Below are positions 45,026-53,972 of a stretch of DNA of 64,000 nt, in pieces; position 1 is the stretch's first letter; every line of letters begins with the position of its first letter. The notes beneath the pieces were generated by a model that had not been told where the DNA came from, searched no databases, and saw only the letters and a program-made list of their open reading frames with translations. Origin of the DNA: Chloroflexota bacterium (GTDB lineage: Bacteria; Chloroflexota; Anaerolineae; Promineifilales; Promineifilaceae); the NCBI GenBank assembly GCA_018004935.1, contig JAGNBF010000012.1, forward strand, positions 1-64,000, given 5' to 3'. Position numbers and translations under genes: made by a program.

Positions 45026-45850
45026 TCAGAAGCCTAAGTCTAACTGACGACTCTGGTATTGTACAGGTTTATCGGCGCGGAAGAGTTGGGCGAGCCGGGC
45101 ATGGATAGGTTGTTCTTTCCGTATGGTGAAGCCGGTTGTGGTGAGAAGTTCGTGCCAGTACGCGGCCGCGGGCCAACGCCACACCAATGGCCCCAAAAAC
45201 CATACGTTTTGTGGGTGCCGCATCTGTTCTAACACAATCAACCGGCCGCCGGGTTTGAGAATACGATAAATCTCGCGTAACAATTGCTCTTGATCCCCAC
45301 GTTGCCAAAATTCGGGTAACGTGTACGCCATTGTAACCACGGGCACACTTCTATCCGGTAGGGGTAACAAATCTACCGAACCCTCCAGACAAATAAGGCG
45401 CGGCTCTGCCTGGGGCCACGGGCGGGCCTGTTCTCGGGTACGACTCAGTGCCCTGCCTGGGGTCAATTGGGGATTAAAAACATCAATGACGGTAAGTTTG
45501 CCGGTTGTCAGATAGCGTACCAGGTGCAATGCTAACTGGCGCTGACCGAGATCAATATGGGCAAATGTATCGAGGGGCGACAGTTGCGCCCAGGCCAGAA
45601 ATAAATTGGCTTCGGCTTGTTCGTCCCGTTTGTAAGCCATCCACAAAGAGGCCCCAAAAAAATAGATGAGGATGAGAAGTGACGCTAACATGAGAGGGAT
45701 GAAACCCCACCAGCCTTGGCGTACACTGACCAGAGCTAGACTTAACACGGCGATTGCCCCACCGCCATACCCCAATAAATAAGCAGGCCAATGGGCATTA
45801 ACATGGCGCAGGGCCTGGTTGATCTGATTTTCGGGCAAACGCTGGTTCAT
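45026..45850 (-). CDS. Membrane-anchored class I SAM methyltransferase
   Basis: This 274-aa protein has two N-terminal membrane spans (about residues 23-42 and 47-68) followed by a methyltransferase domain. Motif I is atypical (VIDVFNPQLTPGRAL). LEGSVDLLPLPDRSVPVVTMAYTLPEF and REIYRILKPGGRLIVLEQM are the usual motif II-III blocks. The substrate is unknown; a quinone or lipid methyltransferase is possible given the membrane anchor. It stands alone between the 105-bp array and a repeat-bearing spacer. Confidence 0.82.
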   Translation of the reverse strand: MNQRLPENQINQALRHVNAHWPAYLLGYGGGAIAVLSLALVSVRQGWWGFIPLMLASLLILIYFFGASLWMAYKRDEQAEANLFLAWAQLSPLDTFAHIDLGQRQLALHLVRYLTTGKLTVIDVFNPQLTPGRALSRTREQARPWPQAEPRLICLEGSVDLLPLPDRSVPVVTMAYTLPEFWQRGDQEQLLREIYRILKPGGRLIVLEQMRHPQNVWFLGPLVWRWPAAAYWHELLTTTGFTIRKEQPIHARLAQLFRADKPVQYQSRQLDLGF

Positions 45851-46271
45851 GGTGATAATTATAGCGTAACTCCTGTGAGAGCATGACAGGCTGTGAACCT
45901 TGTTTATTTCATCCTTTGCAGTTGATTGATTAAACTAAAAGGTCATCCATTATCATTTGTTGATAGGTTATAATCCCGAAACAATGAACTATTTATTCAC
46001 GGGTGTTTAGAGTGACGGTGGGAGTCAGGGGGCAACCTTATATTATCCTCTTGTTCTTCTTTTTGTCTTTAACACCAGCTTTAGGAAAATTGTAGCAAAA
46101 CCGTAACTGTACAGGTACTCTGACTGTGGCGATCACCGGAACAGCTTACCCTCACCCTCGGCCCCTCTCCCACTTCGGGAGAGGGGAGTTGGTTCCTCTC
46201 TCTGGGGGAGTGGGTTAGAGTGAGGGGCTGTATAGTTACACAAAACCTTTATCAGGGAAGTGGAGCATATT
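45851..46271. other. Divergent intergenic region before the multicopper oxidase
   Basis: No gene. A hairpin element rich in CCCCTCTCCCACTTCGGGAG lies at 46145-46240, preceded by AACTGTACAGGTACTC and followed by CTGTATAGTTAC, the boundary motif shared by several elements. The same core is found at 52548-52600 and 55452-55535. Confidence 0.5.
46145..46240. repeat. Dispersed hairpin element (CCTCTCCC-TTCGGGAGAGG)
   Basis: CCCCTCTCCCACTTCGGGAG forms a tight hairpin with the following AGGGG, and outer CCCTCACCCT pairs with AGAGTGAGGGG. Related copies lie at 55452-55535 (full) and 52548-52600 (partial). Confidence 0.7.
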
Positions 46272-47921
46272 ATGAATCATTCTATCAGTCGCAGACGTTT
46301 TTTACAGTTATTGGGTGCCGGGGCCGCGGGTGTGGTCATGACTCCCTGGGTACGACGCCTGTTCGCGGCCGCGTCCGATCCCTTACAAGCTCTGGAACCC
46401 ATTACGTATCCGTTTACTTTTAATGTGGGTGATGAAGCCGATTTTGTCTGTAGAGTGCCACCCCCGGTCAAATTAAGTGGCACCCCTGACCTGGAGTTTA
46501 CCCTGGAAGCCAATACCGGACAGGTAAACATCCTTTCTGGGCAGGCGACCAATGTGTTTACGTATAACGGCCAATTTATTCAGGGCCAGCCAGGGCGGCA
46601 GGTGACAAACATTCCCGGCTCCTTTTTGGGGCCAATCGTTCAGGCACGGACGGGGGATCAGGTGCGGGTACATTTCACCAATAATCTGCCCCAGCAAACA
46701 ATTGTTCACTGGCACGGGTTGCATGTGCCCACTGTCATGGATGGACACCCACAGTATGGTATTCCACCTGGTCAGACCTACACCTACGATTTTGAAATTA
46801 TCAACCGGGCCGGTTTGTACTGGTTCCATCCCCATCCGCATATGCTCACAGCTTCGCAGGTGAATATGGGGCTGGCTGGACTGTTTATTGTTTCTGATAG
46901 TGAGGAGGACGCGGCCGCATTGCCTCATGGCCCCTATGATATTCCCCTGGTTGTCCAAGATCGTACTTTTGATAGTAGCAACCAGTTTGTATATAGTGGG
47001 GTGGGTCTGTATGGGTTCATCGGGACGACCATTTTGGTCAATGGTCAACCTGACCCAGAAAAAACCGTCCTCAACCAGACATATCGCGTGCGCTTGCTCA
47101 ATGGTTCTAACTCGCGCATCTACAAATTTGCCTGGGCCGATGGCACTCCCTTAACCGTAGTGGCGACGGATGGCGGACTGCTGGCCACGCCGATCCAACG
47201 GGATTATGTGACCCTGGCTCCGGCGGAGCGGGCCGAGTTATTGGTGGATTTTAGCCAGTGGGCACCCGGCACAGATGTGGTGCTTAAGAGCCTGCCGTTT
47301 TCTGGGGCTACCCCACCCATTGGGAGTTTGCCCAATGGGGCCGAATTAACGGTGATGATATTCCACGTCGCGGCCGCGCAAGATACCTACCTGCCCCTTG
47401 TGCCACGCCAAAGCCCTGCCCCCTTGCCACCCATCACCCCCTTATCTACCTTCCAACGGCTCAACCCTGCCGAGGCAGTCAACGCCGGTTCCCCCCGTAC
47501 CTACACCCTCTATGCCAACGGTGCCAGTTGGACCATCAATGGTCATCAGTTTGAAATGACTGGTGTGGCCACTGATGAAATCTTCCAGATCAACACCCAA
47601 GAAATCTTGGAATTCATCAATGTACCTCCAGGGGGCACAGGCTCCAACATCGAAATTGCTCATCCCATGCATTTCCATGGTGCTCATTTCCAGGTAGTTG
47701 GTCGTACCGCTCCCACTGATCCCACCCAATATGCTAACTGGCTGACCGTCAAAGACGGCTATACGGATGAAGGGTGGAAAGATACCGTACTCCTCATGCC
47801 CGGCGAGCGAGTCCAAATACAGATGCTCTTTCAGGCCTATACTGGCTTATACCTCTACCATTGTCACAACTTAGAGCATGAAGATATGGGGATGATGCGT
47901 AATTACCGGGTGGATGCATAA
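46272..47921 (+). CDS. Multicopper oxidase with Tat signal
   Basis: This 549-aa exported cuproprotein has the N-terminal twin-arginine motif SRRRFLQ and a hydrophobic stretch, predicting Tat export. Copper-site motifs are HWHGLHVPTVMDG and WFHPHPHM in domain 1, and HPMHFHGAHF and LYHCHNLEHEDMGMM in domain 3. The C-terminal Cys coordinates type 1 copper and the following Met gives the axial ligand. The CueO/laccase-like layout suggests metal or phenol oxidation outside the membrane. GTGGAG precedes the ATG at 46272. Confidence 0.93.
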   Translation: MNHSISRRRFLQLLGAGAAGVVMTPWVRRLFAAASDPLQALEPITYPFTFNVGDEADFVCRVPPPVKLSGTPDLEFTLEANTGQVNILSGQATNVFTYNGQFIQGQPGRQVTNIPGSFLGPIVQARTGDQVRVHFTNNLPQQTIVHWHGLHVPTVMDGHPQYGIPPGQTYTYDFEIINRAGLYWFHPHPHMLTASQVNMGLAGLFIVSDSEEDAAALPHGPYDIPLVVQDRTFDSSNQFVYSGVGLYGFIGTTILVNGQPDPEKTVLNQTYRVRLLNGSNSRIYKFAWADGTPLTVVATDGGLLATPIQRDYVTLAPAERAELLVDFSQWAPGTDVVLKSLPFSGATPPIGSLPNGAELTVMIFHVAAAQDTYLPLVPRQSPAPLPPITPLSTFQRLNPAEAVNAGSPRTYTLYANGASWTINGHQFEMTGVATDEIFQINTQEILEFINVPPGGTGSNIEIAHPMHFHGAHFQVVGRTAPTDPTQYANWLTVKDGYTDEGWKDTVLLMPGERVQIQMLFQAYTGLYLYHCHNLEHEDMGMMRNYRVDA

Positions 47922-47929
47922 AAATACAC

Positions 47930-48030
47930 CCTTTGGGAATTCAGGGGGTTGGGGCAGGCCTTGTGCCTGCCCCGTGTGGGGTAGCCACAAGGGTTGCCCG
48001 TACCCCACGAAACCCCAAAGAACTTATTTT
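47930..48030 (+). mobile_element. MITE-like element D, third copy
   Basis: CTTTGGGAATTCAGGGGGTT at the left and ACCCCAAAGAACTTA at the right are inverted termini. The core has GGGGCAGGCCTTGTGCC and GCCACAAGGGTTGCCC. Confidence 0.7.
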
Positions 48031-48057
48031 CTTCCTCTCAACCGAAATGAAACACAC

Positions 48058-48095
48058 CCTTTGGTAAATTATCCACTGGGCGATTTATCCGGCAG
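48058..48095 (-). repeat. Remnant of the 105-bp repeat
   Basis: TTTGGTAAATTATCCACTGG then GCGATTTATCC corresponds to the two-hairpin segment of the 105-bp unit with several mismatches. Confidence 0.5.
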
Positions 48096-48295
48096 AGTGG
48101 GGTAGGGGAAAATCCAGTAAGCAATCGTCCCCGGCACACCTGTATATTACGTTTTGTAAAACCATGGTAATTATGCACCTCCTTGAGGGCTGAGCTTGCC
48201 GAAGCCCGACTCCGCCTTTGACAAGCTCAGGCATCTCTGTGCCCCACCTGTATAGATACAAACCATTTTTCTTTTCAAGTGCTGGCTTGACATTT

Positions 48296-51200
48296 ATGGT
48301 GAACAAATTAGCTACTCCTAGAGTCATAGAACCTGGAACCTGGCGCGAGAAAATTCTGGAAGCCACACTGCGTGTGACGTGGGCGTTTTCCTTGCTGGCC
48401 GCGGCGAGTGGCGTCAACAATATTATGCAATCCTACCGGGAACATGGTCAGGGAGGGTTTGACTCCTGGTTTCAGGTGGTGATGATCTTAGTTTTGTATA
48501 TTCTGGCCATCCTGGTCATTGGCTTTATCACCCTCAAAAAAAGTTTGTCATTTGCGGTGCGGGCTATCTCCTTACTCTCTATTTATTATGTCGTGGCTGT
48601 TCTGGGACTTTATTTTACCGGTTTGAGCGGTGATGGCCGCGTCTTTTTGTTTGCGGTCTGTATATTGACCGCTATCCTTTTTGGTCAACGCGGCTCATCT
48701 ATTGCCCTGGGTCTGAGTTTCCTGACGCTGACGGCGATAGCTTATCTTTTTGTAACTGGCGTCATAGAGACATCTATACGTTACCGGACAAACACTACTG
48801 ATCCAACCGCCTGGTTAAGTGGTATCGTGGTTTTTGTTTTGCTCAGTACCGTGACAGTTGTTTCTGTTGTCTTTTTAGTGCGCCGGTTAGAAGAGAGCCT
48901 GATTTCTGCGCAACGAGATCAAATGCACCTACAACACAGTGAAAAATATTATCGTGCTCTCATTGAAAATAGCTCAGATGCGGTGGCTTTAGTAGATCCT
49001 CAGGGTATTGTTCTTTATGCCAGTCCTTCTACCTGGCGCGTCATTGGTTATACGGCGGAAGAATATTTGGGACAAAATGCCTTCGCATCGGTTCATCCTG
49101 AGGATGTGCTCCAGGCCGAATCATTTCTGAGAAAAATGTTGCATACACCTGGTCACATTTACATGACAGGGTACCGGGTTAAAGTTAAAACAGGGGAGTG
49201 GCGCTGGCTAGAGGGATCCGTTCATAATTTATTGGCGGAGCCAGATATTGGGGCGATTGTCATTAATTACCGAGATGTGACGCAACGACGGCAGGCAGAG
49301 GCGGCCTTGCAGGAGAGTGAGGCTCGTTTACAACGGTTGAATGGCGTTTTGCGGATTATGACGGAAATTAACCAGCTTATTGCCCGGGAGCAGGAGCGCC
49401 AGCCGTTGCTGGATCAAATTTGCCATTTGCTGATACGCCATCGGGAATATGCTTTTACCTGGATAGGTTTGGTGGATGAGAGTGGGGAAATGTGCCGTTT
49501 CGCGGCCGCGTCGTCGCCTGTTGATCCTGATGACTATACCTTTCGCCTAAACGATAAACACCACACCCTCGAATGTGTAAATCACACCATCCAGAGCCTT
49601 AGCCCCCTGACCATTACCCCAGATAGTTGTACTGAATGTCCTATACGTTATTCTCCCCAGGATCGTTCGGCGCTCTCCTTACCTATCTTACGCGGCGAGC
49701 GCATTCTGGGTATTTGGGTTGTCTATGCCACACATACTGGCTTCTTTGACCAGGAAGAGATTAACCTGCTCCGCGAATTAGCCAATGACCTGGCCTACGC
49801 ATTAGAGAACCTGCAAATTGAATCCCAACGTCGCCGTCGGGCCAACCAACAGCAAGCTTTGGCCGAAACCGCCGCCACACTCCTGTCCCAACTAGACCTG
49901 GCTCCACTCTTACAGGCTATTACCATCGCCGCCCGGCAAACCCTGGATGCGGATAGGGTAGCCCTATACGAGTACGATTCAGAACGAGATCGGTTACGCT
50001 GTCCTTATTCGTGGGGCCTTTCACCCGAATATGTGGCAATAATCAACGAGCAATTTCACCGGGTTCCAGGCTATCAACTCCTTAGCATCTCTGAACCTAT
50101 AACCATTCAAGATGTATCTGTAGATGCTCGTGCCGAGTTTCTCCGTAAGCACTTAATCCGAGAAGGTATCCACTCCTATGTTGTTTTCCCCCTCCATGCT
50201 CCTGATTTCCTGTTGGGAGCCTTGACGGTATACCGCAATCAGGTTTCCCAATTTGCCCCGGGCGATTTAGCTACCGGGCAAACTCTGGCTCATTTGCTGG
50301 CGGTGGCCATGCAAAATGTACAGCTCTTTACGACCATGCAAAAGCGTGCTGAAGAGGCTGAGACCTTGCGTCAGGTAGGAGCAGTGGTTGCGGCGACACT
50401 GGAACGAGATAAAACGATTGAGCTGATCCTGGAACAATTGGCACGAGTCATTCCCTATGACAGTGCTTCCGTACAACTGTTAGGCGAAGGTTATGTGGAG
50501 ATTGTGGGGGGACGAGGTTGGACAGATATGGGGCCAGTTATAGGGATACGTTTTCCCATCCCCGGCGATAACCCAAACACAATGGTGATTCAGGAACGGC
50601 GGCCGCAGATCCTCTCAGATCCGTCGGGAAAACATAGTTCATTCCAGCAATTACCCCATAGCCCCATTCTTTCCTGGTTGGGGGTTCCCCTGCTGGTTGG
50701 TGAACGGGTAATTGGCATGTTAGCTATAGATAGCACCAAACCTGACTTCTTCACCCGCCAACAGGCGCGACTGGTTGGTGCTTTTGGGGATCAGGTAGCC
50801 GTTGCCCTGGAAAATGCCCGCCTGTTTGAAGAAACGCGCCGCCGGGCCACGGAAATGGCGGTTCTGATTGAATTATCTACATCCCTACGTACAGCCACAA
50901 CCAGAATGGAAATACAACGCCTGACCCTGGATTATGCGCTCGATCTGTTAGAGGTGGAAGAAGGGGCCATCTTGGAGCCTATCGCGGGCCAAAAAGCCTT
51001 ACAGGTTGTCGAAGCTCGCCGCTGGTCACAACAGTTGCGTCAATTAACTTATAGTTGGGAAACTTCTATCGCGGGAAGGGTTTTTATGACGGGGCAACCG
51101 GTGGCCTCGGTTGATTTATCTCGGGAAATCTATGCCATGCCCGCTGTCGCCCAGTTCTTAAGAAAGAATGGTACACGGGCGGGTGTTTATGTTCCGCTAC

Positions 51201-52090
51201 GTTCTGGTAATGAGATTATTGGGGTTTTGTGTGTGGACACGGCACAGATTCGCTCATTTGATGCGGATGAGATTCGTCTGCTGACGGCAATTGCTGAGGT
51301 TGCGGGGAGTGCAATTCATCGGGCGACCGTTTTAGAAACGCTAGAACAACGGGTACAAGAGCGAACCGTCGAATTAATTGAGGCGAATGAACAACTCAAA
51401 CAGCTTGATCGCTTGAAGGATGAGTTTGTCACTAATGTTAATCATGAATTGCGGACACCTTTGACGAATATTGTTATGTACCTGGATTTGCTTCATACAC
51501 GGGGAGCGCAATCATTAGAGCGTTATTTGCCGGTTCTGCGCCGGGAAAGTAAACGACTGACCCAGTTGATAGAAGATATGCTTACCCTGTCTCGGCTAGA
51601 ACAGGGACAGATGGCCTTTGAGCCGAAGGCCCATATTTTGGATGGTTTAATTAGTGAAGTATTCCAGGTTGTTGAGGCACGTATTAAAGCCAAGTCACTG
51701 TTTTTCTGGCATGAACCCAATGCGCAGATACCCCCGGTGATGGTGGATGCGGCGCAGATGGTGCGGGTGTTTACGAATCTGATAGGCAATGCTGTAGCTT
51801 ATACGCCTGCCCGCGGCCGCATTGAATGCCAGGTGCAATGGGCTAAAGATAGTACGCGCTATGTAGAAGTGTTAATCCGCAATAGTGACACGCTTATTCC
51901 CCCTGAAGAAATCACCCATCTTTTTGAACGATTCTACCGGGGCAAGGTAGGACGTGATTCGGGGGAGGCGGGCACCGGTCTGGGGCTGGCGATTTGCCAG
52001 GAAATTGTGGCCCGGCATGGTGGTCATATTACGGTGGAAAGCAATGTGCTGGAGGGAACCAGTTTCCGCCTGTTTTTGCCCGTTGATTGA
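48296..52090 (+). CDS. Multi-sensor histidine kinase: membrane domain, PAS and multiple GAF domains
   Basis: This 1264-aa kinase has about six membrane spans in residues 25-200, a PAS domain (about 215-335, LIENSSDAVALVDPQGIVLYA), four GAF-type segments (about 355-520, 540-695, 710-860, 880-1030), HisKA with NVNHELRTPLTN (about residue 1062), and HATPase with NLIGNAVAYTP and GTGLGLAICQEIVARHGG. The G1 box reads IRNSDTLIPPEEI instead of the usual DxGxGI. I chose the ATG at 48296 because the longer frame starts inside a dispersed repeat. No response regulator is adjacent. Confidence 0.92.
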   Translation: MVNKLATPRVIEPGTWREKILEATLRVTWAFSLLAAASGVNNIMQSYREHGQGGFDSWFQVVMILVLYILAILVIGFITLKKSLSFAVRAISLLSIYYVVAVLGLYFTGLSGDGRVFLFAVCILTAILFGQRGSSIALGLSFLTLTAIAYLFVTGVIETSIRYRTNTTDPTAWLSGIVVFVLLSTVTVVSVVFLVRRLEESLISAQRDQMHLQHSEKYYRALIENSSDAVALVDPQGIVLYASPSTWRVIGYTAEEYLGQNAFASVHPEDVLQAESFLRKMLHTPGHIYMTGYRVKVKTGEWRWLEGSVHNLLAEPDIGAIVINYRDVTQRRQAEAALQESEARLQRLNGVLRIMTEINQLIAREQERQPLLDQICHLLIRHREYAFTWIGLVDESGEMCRFAAASSPVDPDDYTFRLNDKHHTLECVNHTIQSLSPLTITPDSCTECPIRYSPQDRSALSLPILRGERILGIWVVYATHTGFFDQEEINLLRELANDLAYALENLQIESQRRRRANQQQALAETAATLLSQLDLAPLLQAITIAARQTLDADRVALYEYDSERDRLRCPYSWGLSPEYVAIINEQFHRVPGYQLLSISEPITIQDVSVDARAEFLRKHLIREGIHSYVVFPLHAPDFLLGALTVYRNQVSQFAPGDLATGQTLAHLLAVAMQNVQLFTTMQKRAEEAETLRQVGAVVAATLERDKTIELILEQLARVIPYDSASVQLLGEGYVEIVGGRGWTDMGPVIGIRFPIPGDNPNTMVIQERRPQILSDPSGKHSSFQQLPHSPILSWLGVPLLVGERVIGMLAIDSTKPDFFTRQQARLVGAFGDQVAVALENARLFEETRRRATEMAVLIELSTSLRTATTRMEIQRLTLDYALDLLEVEEGAILEPIAGQKALQVVEARRWSQQLRQLTYSWETSIAGRVFMTGQPVASVDLSREIYAMPAVAQFLRKNGTRAGVYVPLRSGNEIIGVLCVDTAQIRSFDADEIRLLTAIAEVAGSAIHRATVLETLEQRVQERTVELIEANEQLKQLDRLKDEFVTNVNHELRTPLTNIVMYLDLLHTRGAQSLERYLPVLRRESKRLTQLIEDMLTLSRLEQGQMAFEPKAHILDGLISEVFQVVEARIKAKSLFFWHEPNAQIPPVMVDAAQMVRVFTNLIGNAVAYTPARGRIECQVQWAKDSTRYVEVLIRNSDTLIPPEEITHLFERFYRGKVGRDSGEAGTGLGLAICQEIVARHGGHITVESNVLEGTSFRLFLPVD

Positions 52091-52159
52091 GCGAGCGGCA
52101 GTGAATAGGGCGTTTGCCTACGGAGTCTAACGGTTTATGAATGTTCAAAAAATAAACCG

Positions 52160-52222
52160 GTAATGTACGGGCGACCCTTGTGGTTGCCCAACCGGGCAGG
52201 CACAAGGCCAGCCCGTACCCAT
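52160..52222. repeat. Element D core, fourth copy
   Basis: GTACGGGCGACCCTTGTGG and GGCACAAGGCCAGCCCGTAC form the hairpin. The outer termini seen in other D copies are not recognisable here. Confidence 0.65.
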
Positions 52223-52309
52223 CGTATTACCGCATTAAATTCTCAACCTTCATTAACCGGGGGCAAACGCCGCAAAATATTCAAGGGGGATACAACATAT
52301 ACTGTCAAA

Positions 52310-52522
52310 GGGCATAATCTGACATTTTTTCGCCCTGTCGCCGTCTCCCTTTATCGTCGTGTTGGGTTTATCCAAGGCCACCCCCACCCCTAACCCCGCC
52401 CCCAGGGGCGGGGAACTATTTTCGGCGCGGTTTCCCCCCTTCCCTCTGGGCAGAGGAAGGGGGATGGGTCTTCAGTCCAAACCTACCAATCTGTTGCCGC
52501 TAACAAAATGTCACTTTATGAC
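52310..52522. mobile_element. 213-bp MITE with 19-bp terminal inverted repeats
   Basis: The left end GGGCATAATCTGACATTTT and right end AAAATGTCACTTTATGACC match at 16 of 19 positions as inverted repeats. Inside lies a CCCCACCCC/GGGGCGGGG block shared with element B. Left-end fragments occur near 15818, 23990 and 43597. Confidence 0.7.
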
Positions 52523-52656
52523 CGTGGTAAGTATACCTCAAGGGAACCACATCCCCTCTCCCACTTCGGGAGAGGGGGCCAGGGGTGAGGGTAAGCTAAC
52601 CACAGTCAGAGTACCCGTATAGTTCCCCTTATTTTGCCTACAGCCAAGGGTCTCTT

Positions 52657-53421
52657 TTACCGTTTTTCGGGGGGGCGGTGGAAGCTCTGCATGGTGGGGA
52701 TGAGCGGTACTGAGCGGATTGACTTAAATGGGTGTTTGACGCCGGGTAGGACGATTAGTTCGCCATTAGCCATAATGCGACTCAGGCGTAAGGCTTCGGG
52801 AATCGGTACGAGTTCATCCCGGTCGCCCACGCTGATTAAGGTGGGAACTTGAACTTGTTTGACCATGCCTTCGGTCAGGCCATTTTTCCAGATGTAATGA
52901 ACCAGTTCGGCGGCCTGGCGCACCAGTTTGCGCCAGCGGCTTCCATGCTCCTGCGCTAACTGATTGGCATATTGGGGCACCTTTTCGGCGATGCTGTCGG
53001 GGTCTAGTTGATTCCCCATTTTTTTGACCGATTCTTCATTCCAGTAAAACTTAGTGGCGTGCATGAGGACAGTTTGTACCCGGCGTGGCTGATTCAGGTG
53101 TAGTAATAACCCCAGATAACCACCTACGCTATAACCGGCCACATGAAAATGGTCTATGTTTAGGGAATCCATTAGCCCACGGATATCTTGCATCATCCGT
53201 TCTGGGGTTAGATCCGTGGCTTTGTTTTCGGAGTGACCATGCCCGCGCAGGTCGGCCAGGACGACTTTGTATTGGGGGGTGAGGGCGGGGATGAAATGAC
53301 GCCATTGGCTACTGATGGAACCAAGCAAACCTGGCAGTAGCAGGAGCGTTTCCCGGCTGGTTGGTTCGCTGAACATTTCATAATTGATGAGGGTGCCATC
53401 GTCGGTTTTGTAATTGGGCAT
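52657..53421 (-). CDS. Alpha/beta hydrolase
   Basis: This 254-aa hydrolase-fold protein has the oxyanion segment LLLLPGLLGS, then VVLADLRGHGHS, the nucleophile elbow VAGYSVGGYLG (Ser at about residue 98), SVGDRDELVP with the likely acid, and GVKHPF with the catalytic His. Substrate unknown; esterase, dienelactone hydrolase-like or MenH-like roles are all possible. AAGGAG precedes the ATG. It lies 55 bp from the acpS stop on the same strand. Confidence 0.9.
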   Translation of the reverse strand: MPNYKTDDGTLINYEMFSEPTSRETLLLLPGLLGSISSQWRHFIPALTPQYKVVLADLRGHGHSENKATDLTPERMMQDIRGLMDSLNIDHFHVAGYSVGGYLGLLLHLNQPRRVQTVLMHATKFYWNEESVKKMGNQLDPDSIAEKVPQYANQLAQEHGSRWRKLVRQAAELVHYIWKNGLTEGMVKQVQVPTLISVGDRDELVPIPEALRLSRIMANGELIVLPGVKHPFKSIRSVPLIPTMQSFHRPPEKR

Positions 53422-53476
53422 AGGTACTCCTTTGGATGTGACAGATGAAGGGATGGGGTCTGGTGATTGTTAATTT

Positions 53477-53857
53477 TTACAGTTGACTCGCCACTTTTCC
53501 CAGGGCTACGGCGAAGGCAATGGCGTGGCTTTGGGTGTGGCTGAGGCTAATGGACCAGTGATGAAGATTTTGCGCGGCCGCGATCTCTTGTGCTTTGTTA
53601 TGTAATACCAGTTCTGGTTTACCCCGGTTATTACATACTACCTCAATATCCGTCCAGTTCATGTCACCGATGCCTGTGCCCAGGGCTTTGCTTACTGCTT
53701 CTTTGACGGCGAACCGTCCGGCTAATCGGGCCGCCTGTCCGGCGCAATACTTTTGTTCCTGGGCGGTAAAAAAGCGATCCAGAAACCGTTGGCCATGCCG
53801 GGTGATGCCCTGGGCAATGCGGTCAACTTCGATCATATCTACGCCACTGGCTAACAT
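53477..53857 (-). CDS. acpS: Holo-[acyl-carrier-protein] synthase
   Basis: This 126-aa phosphopantetheinyl transferase has GVDMIEVDRI at the N-terminus with the metal-binding Asp, RFAVKEAVSKALGTGIG in the centre, and WSISLSHTQSHAIAFAV at the C-terminus. It transfers the 4'-phosphopantetheine arm from CoA to acyl carrier protein, activating fatty-acid synthesis. I chose the ATG at 53857, which puts the conserved motif near residue 5 as in the family. Confidence 0.95.
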   Translation of the reverse strand: MLASGVDMIEVDRIAQGITRHGQRFLDRFFTAQEQKYCAGQAARLAGRFAVKEAVSKALGTGIGDMNWTDIEVVCNNRGKPELVLHNKAQEIAAAQNLHHWSISLSHTQSHAIAFAVALGKVASQL

Positions 53858-53897
53858 AATAGATGTTGGTGAAGACCAGACAAAAGGGTAAATAGGG

Positions 53898-53972
53898 TTC
53901 GTTCGCAAATAATTTTTGAGTTTGCTGTGGCCAGTCTGCTGACTGGGCTACCCAATTTAATTTTGAGCGAAC
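53898..53972. repeat. Dispersed repeat (GTGGCC-GTCTCCTGAC family)
   Basis: CTGTGGCCAGTCTGCTGACTG is followed by TTAATTTTGAGCGAAC, facing GTTCGCAAATAATTTTTGAG: an imperfect large hairpin. It separates acpS from the M16-like gene. Confidence 0.6.

Larger units (their letters stand above)
47922..48295. other. Intergenic region of three repeat types before the sensor kinase
   Basis: It contains a D-type element (47930-48030), a remnant of the 105-bp repeat (48058-48095), and a TTCGACAAG-type hairpin (48178-48236) followed by CACCTGTATAGATACA. No gene is visible. Confidence 0.5.
52091..52656. other. Intergenic region with element D fragment and a 213-bp MITE
   Basis: It contains a D-type core (52160-52222), the 213-bp element at 52310-52522 and a partial CCTCTCCC hairpin (52548-52600). 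I see no gene; short frames here coincide with the repeats. Confidence 0.55.

Noticed and set aside
48218-48295. N-terminal extension of the 1264-aa kinase
   Set aside because: The upstream part reads through a dispersed hairpin repeat and has no ribosome site.
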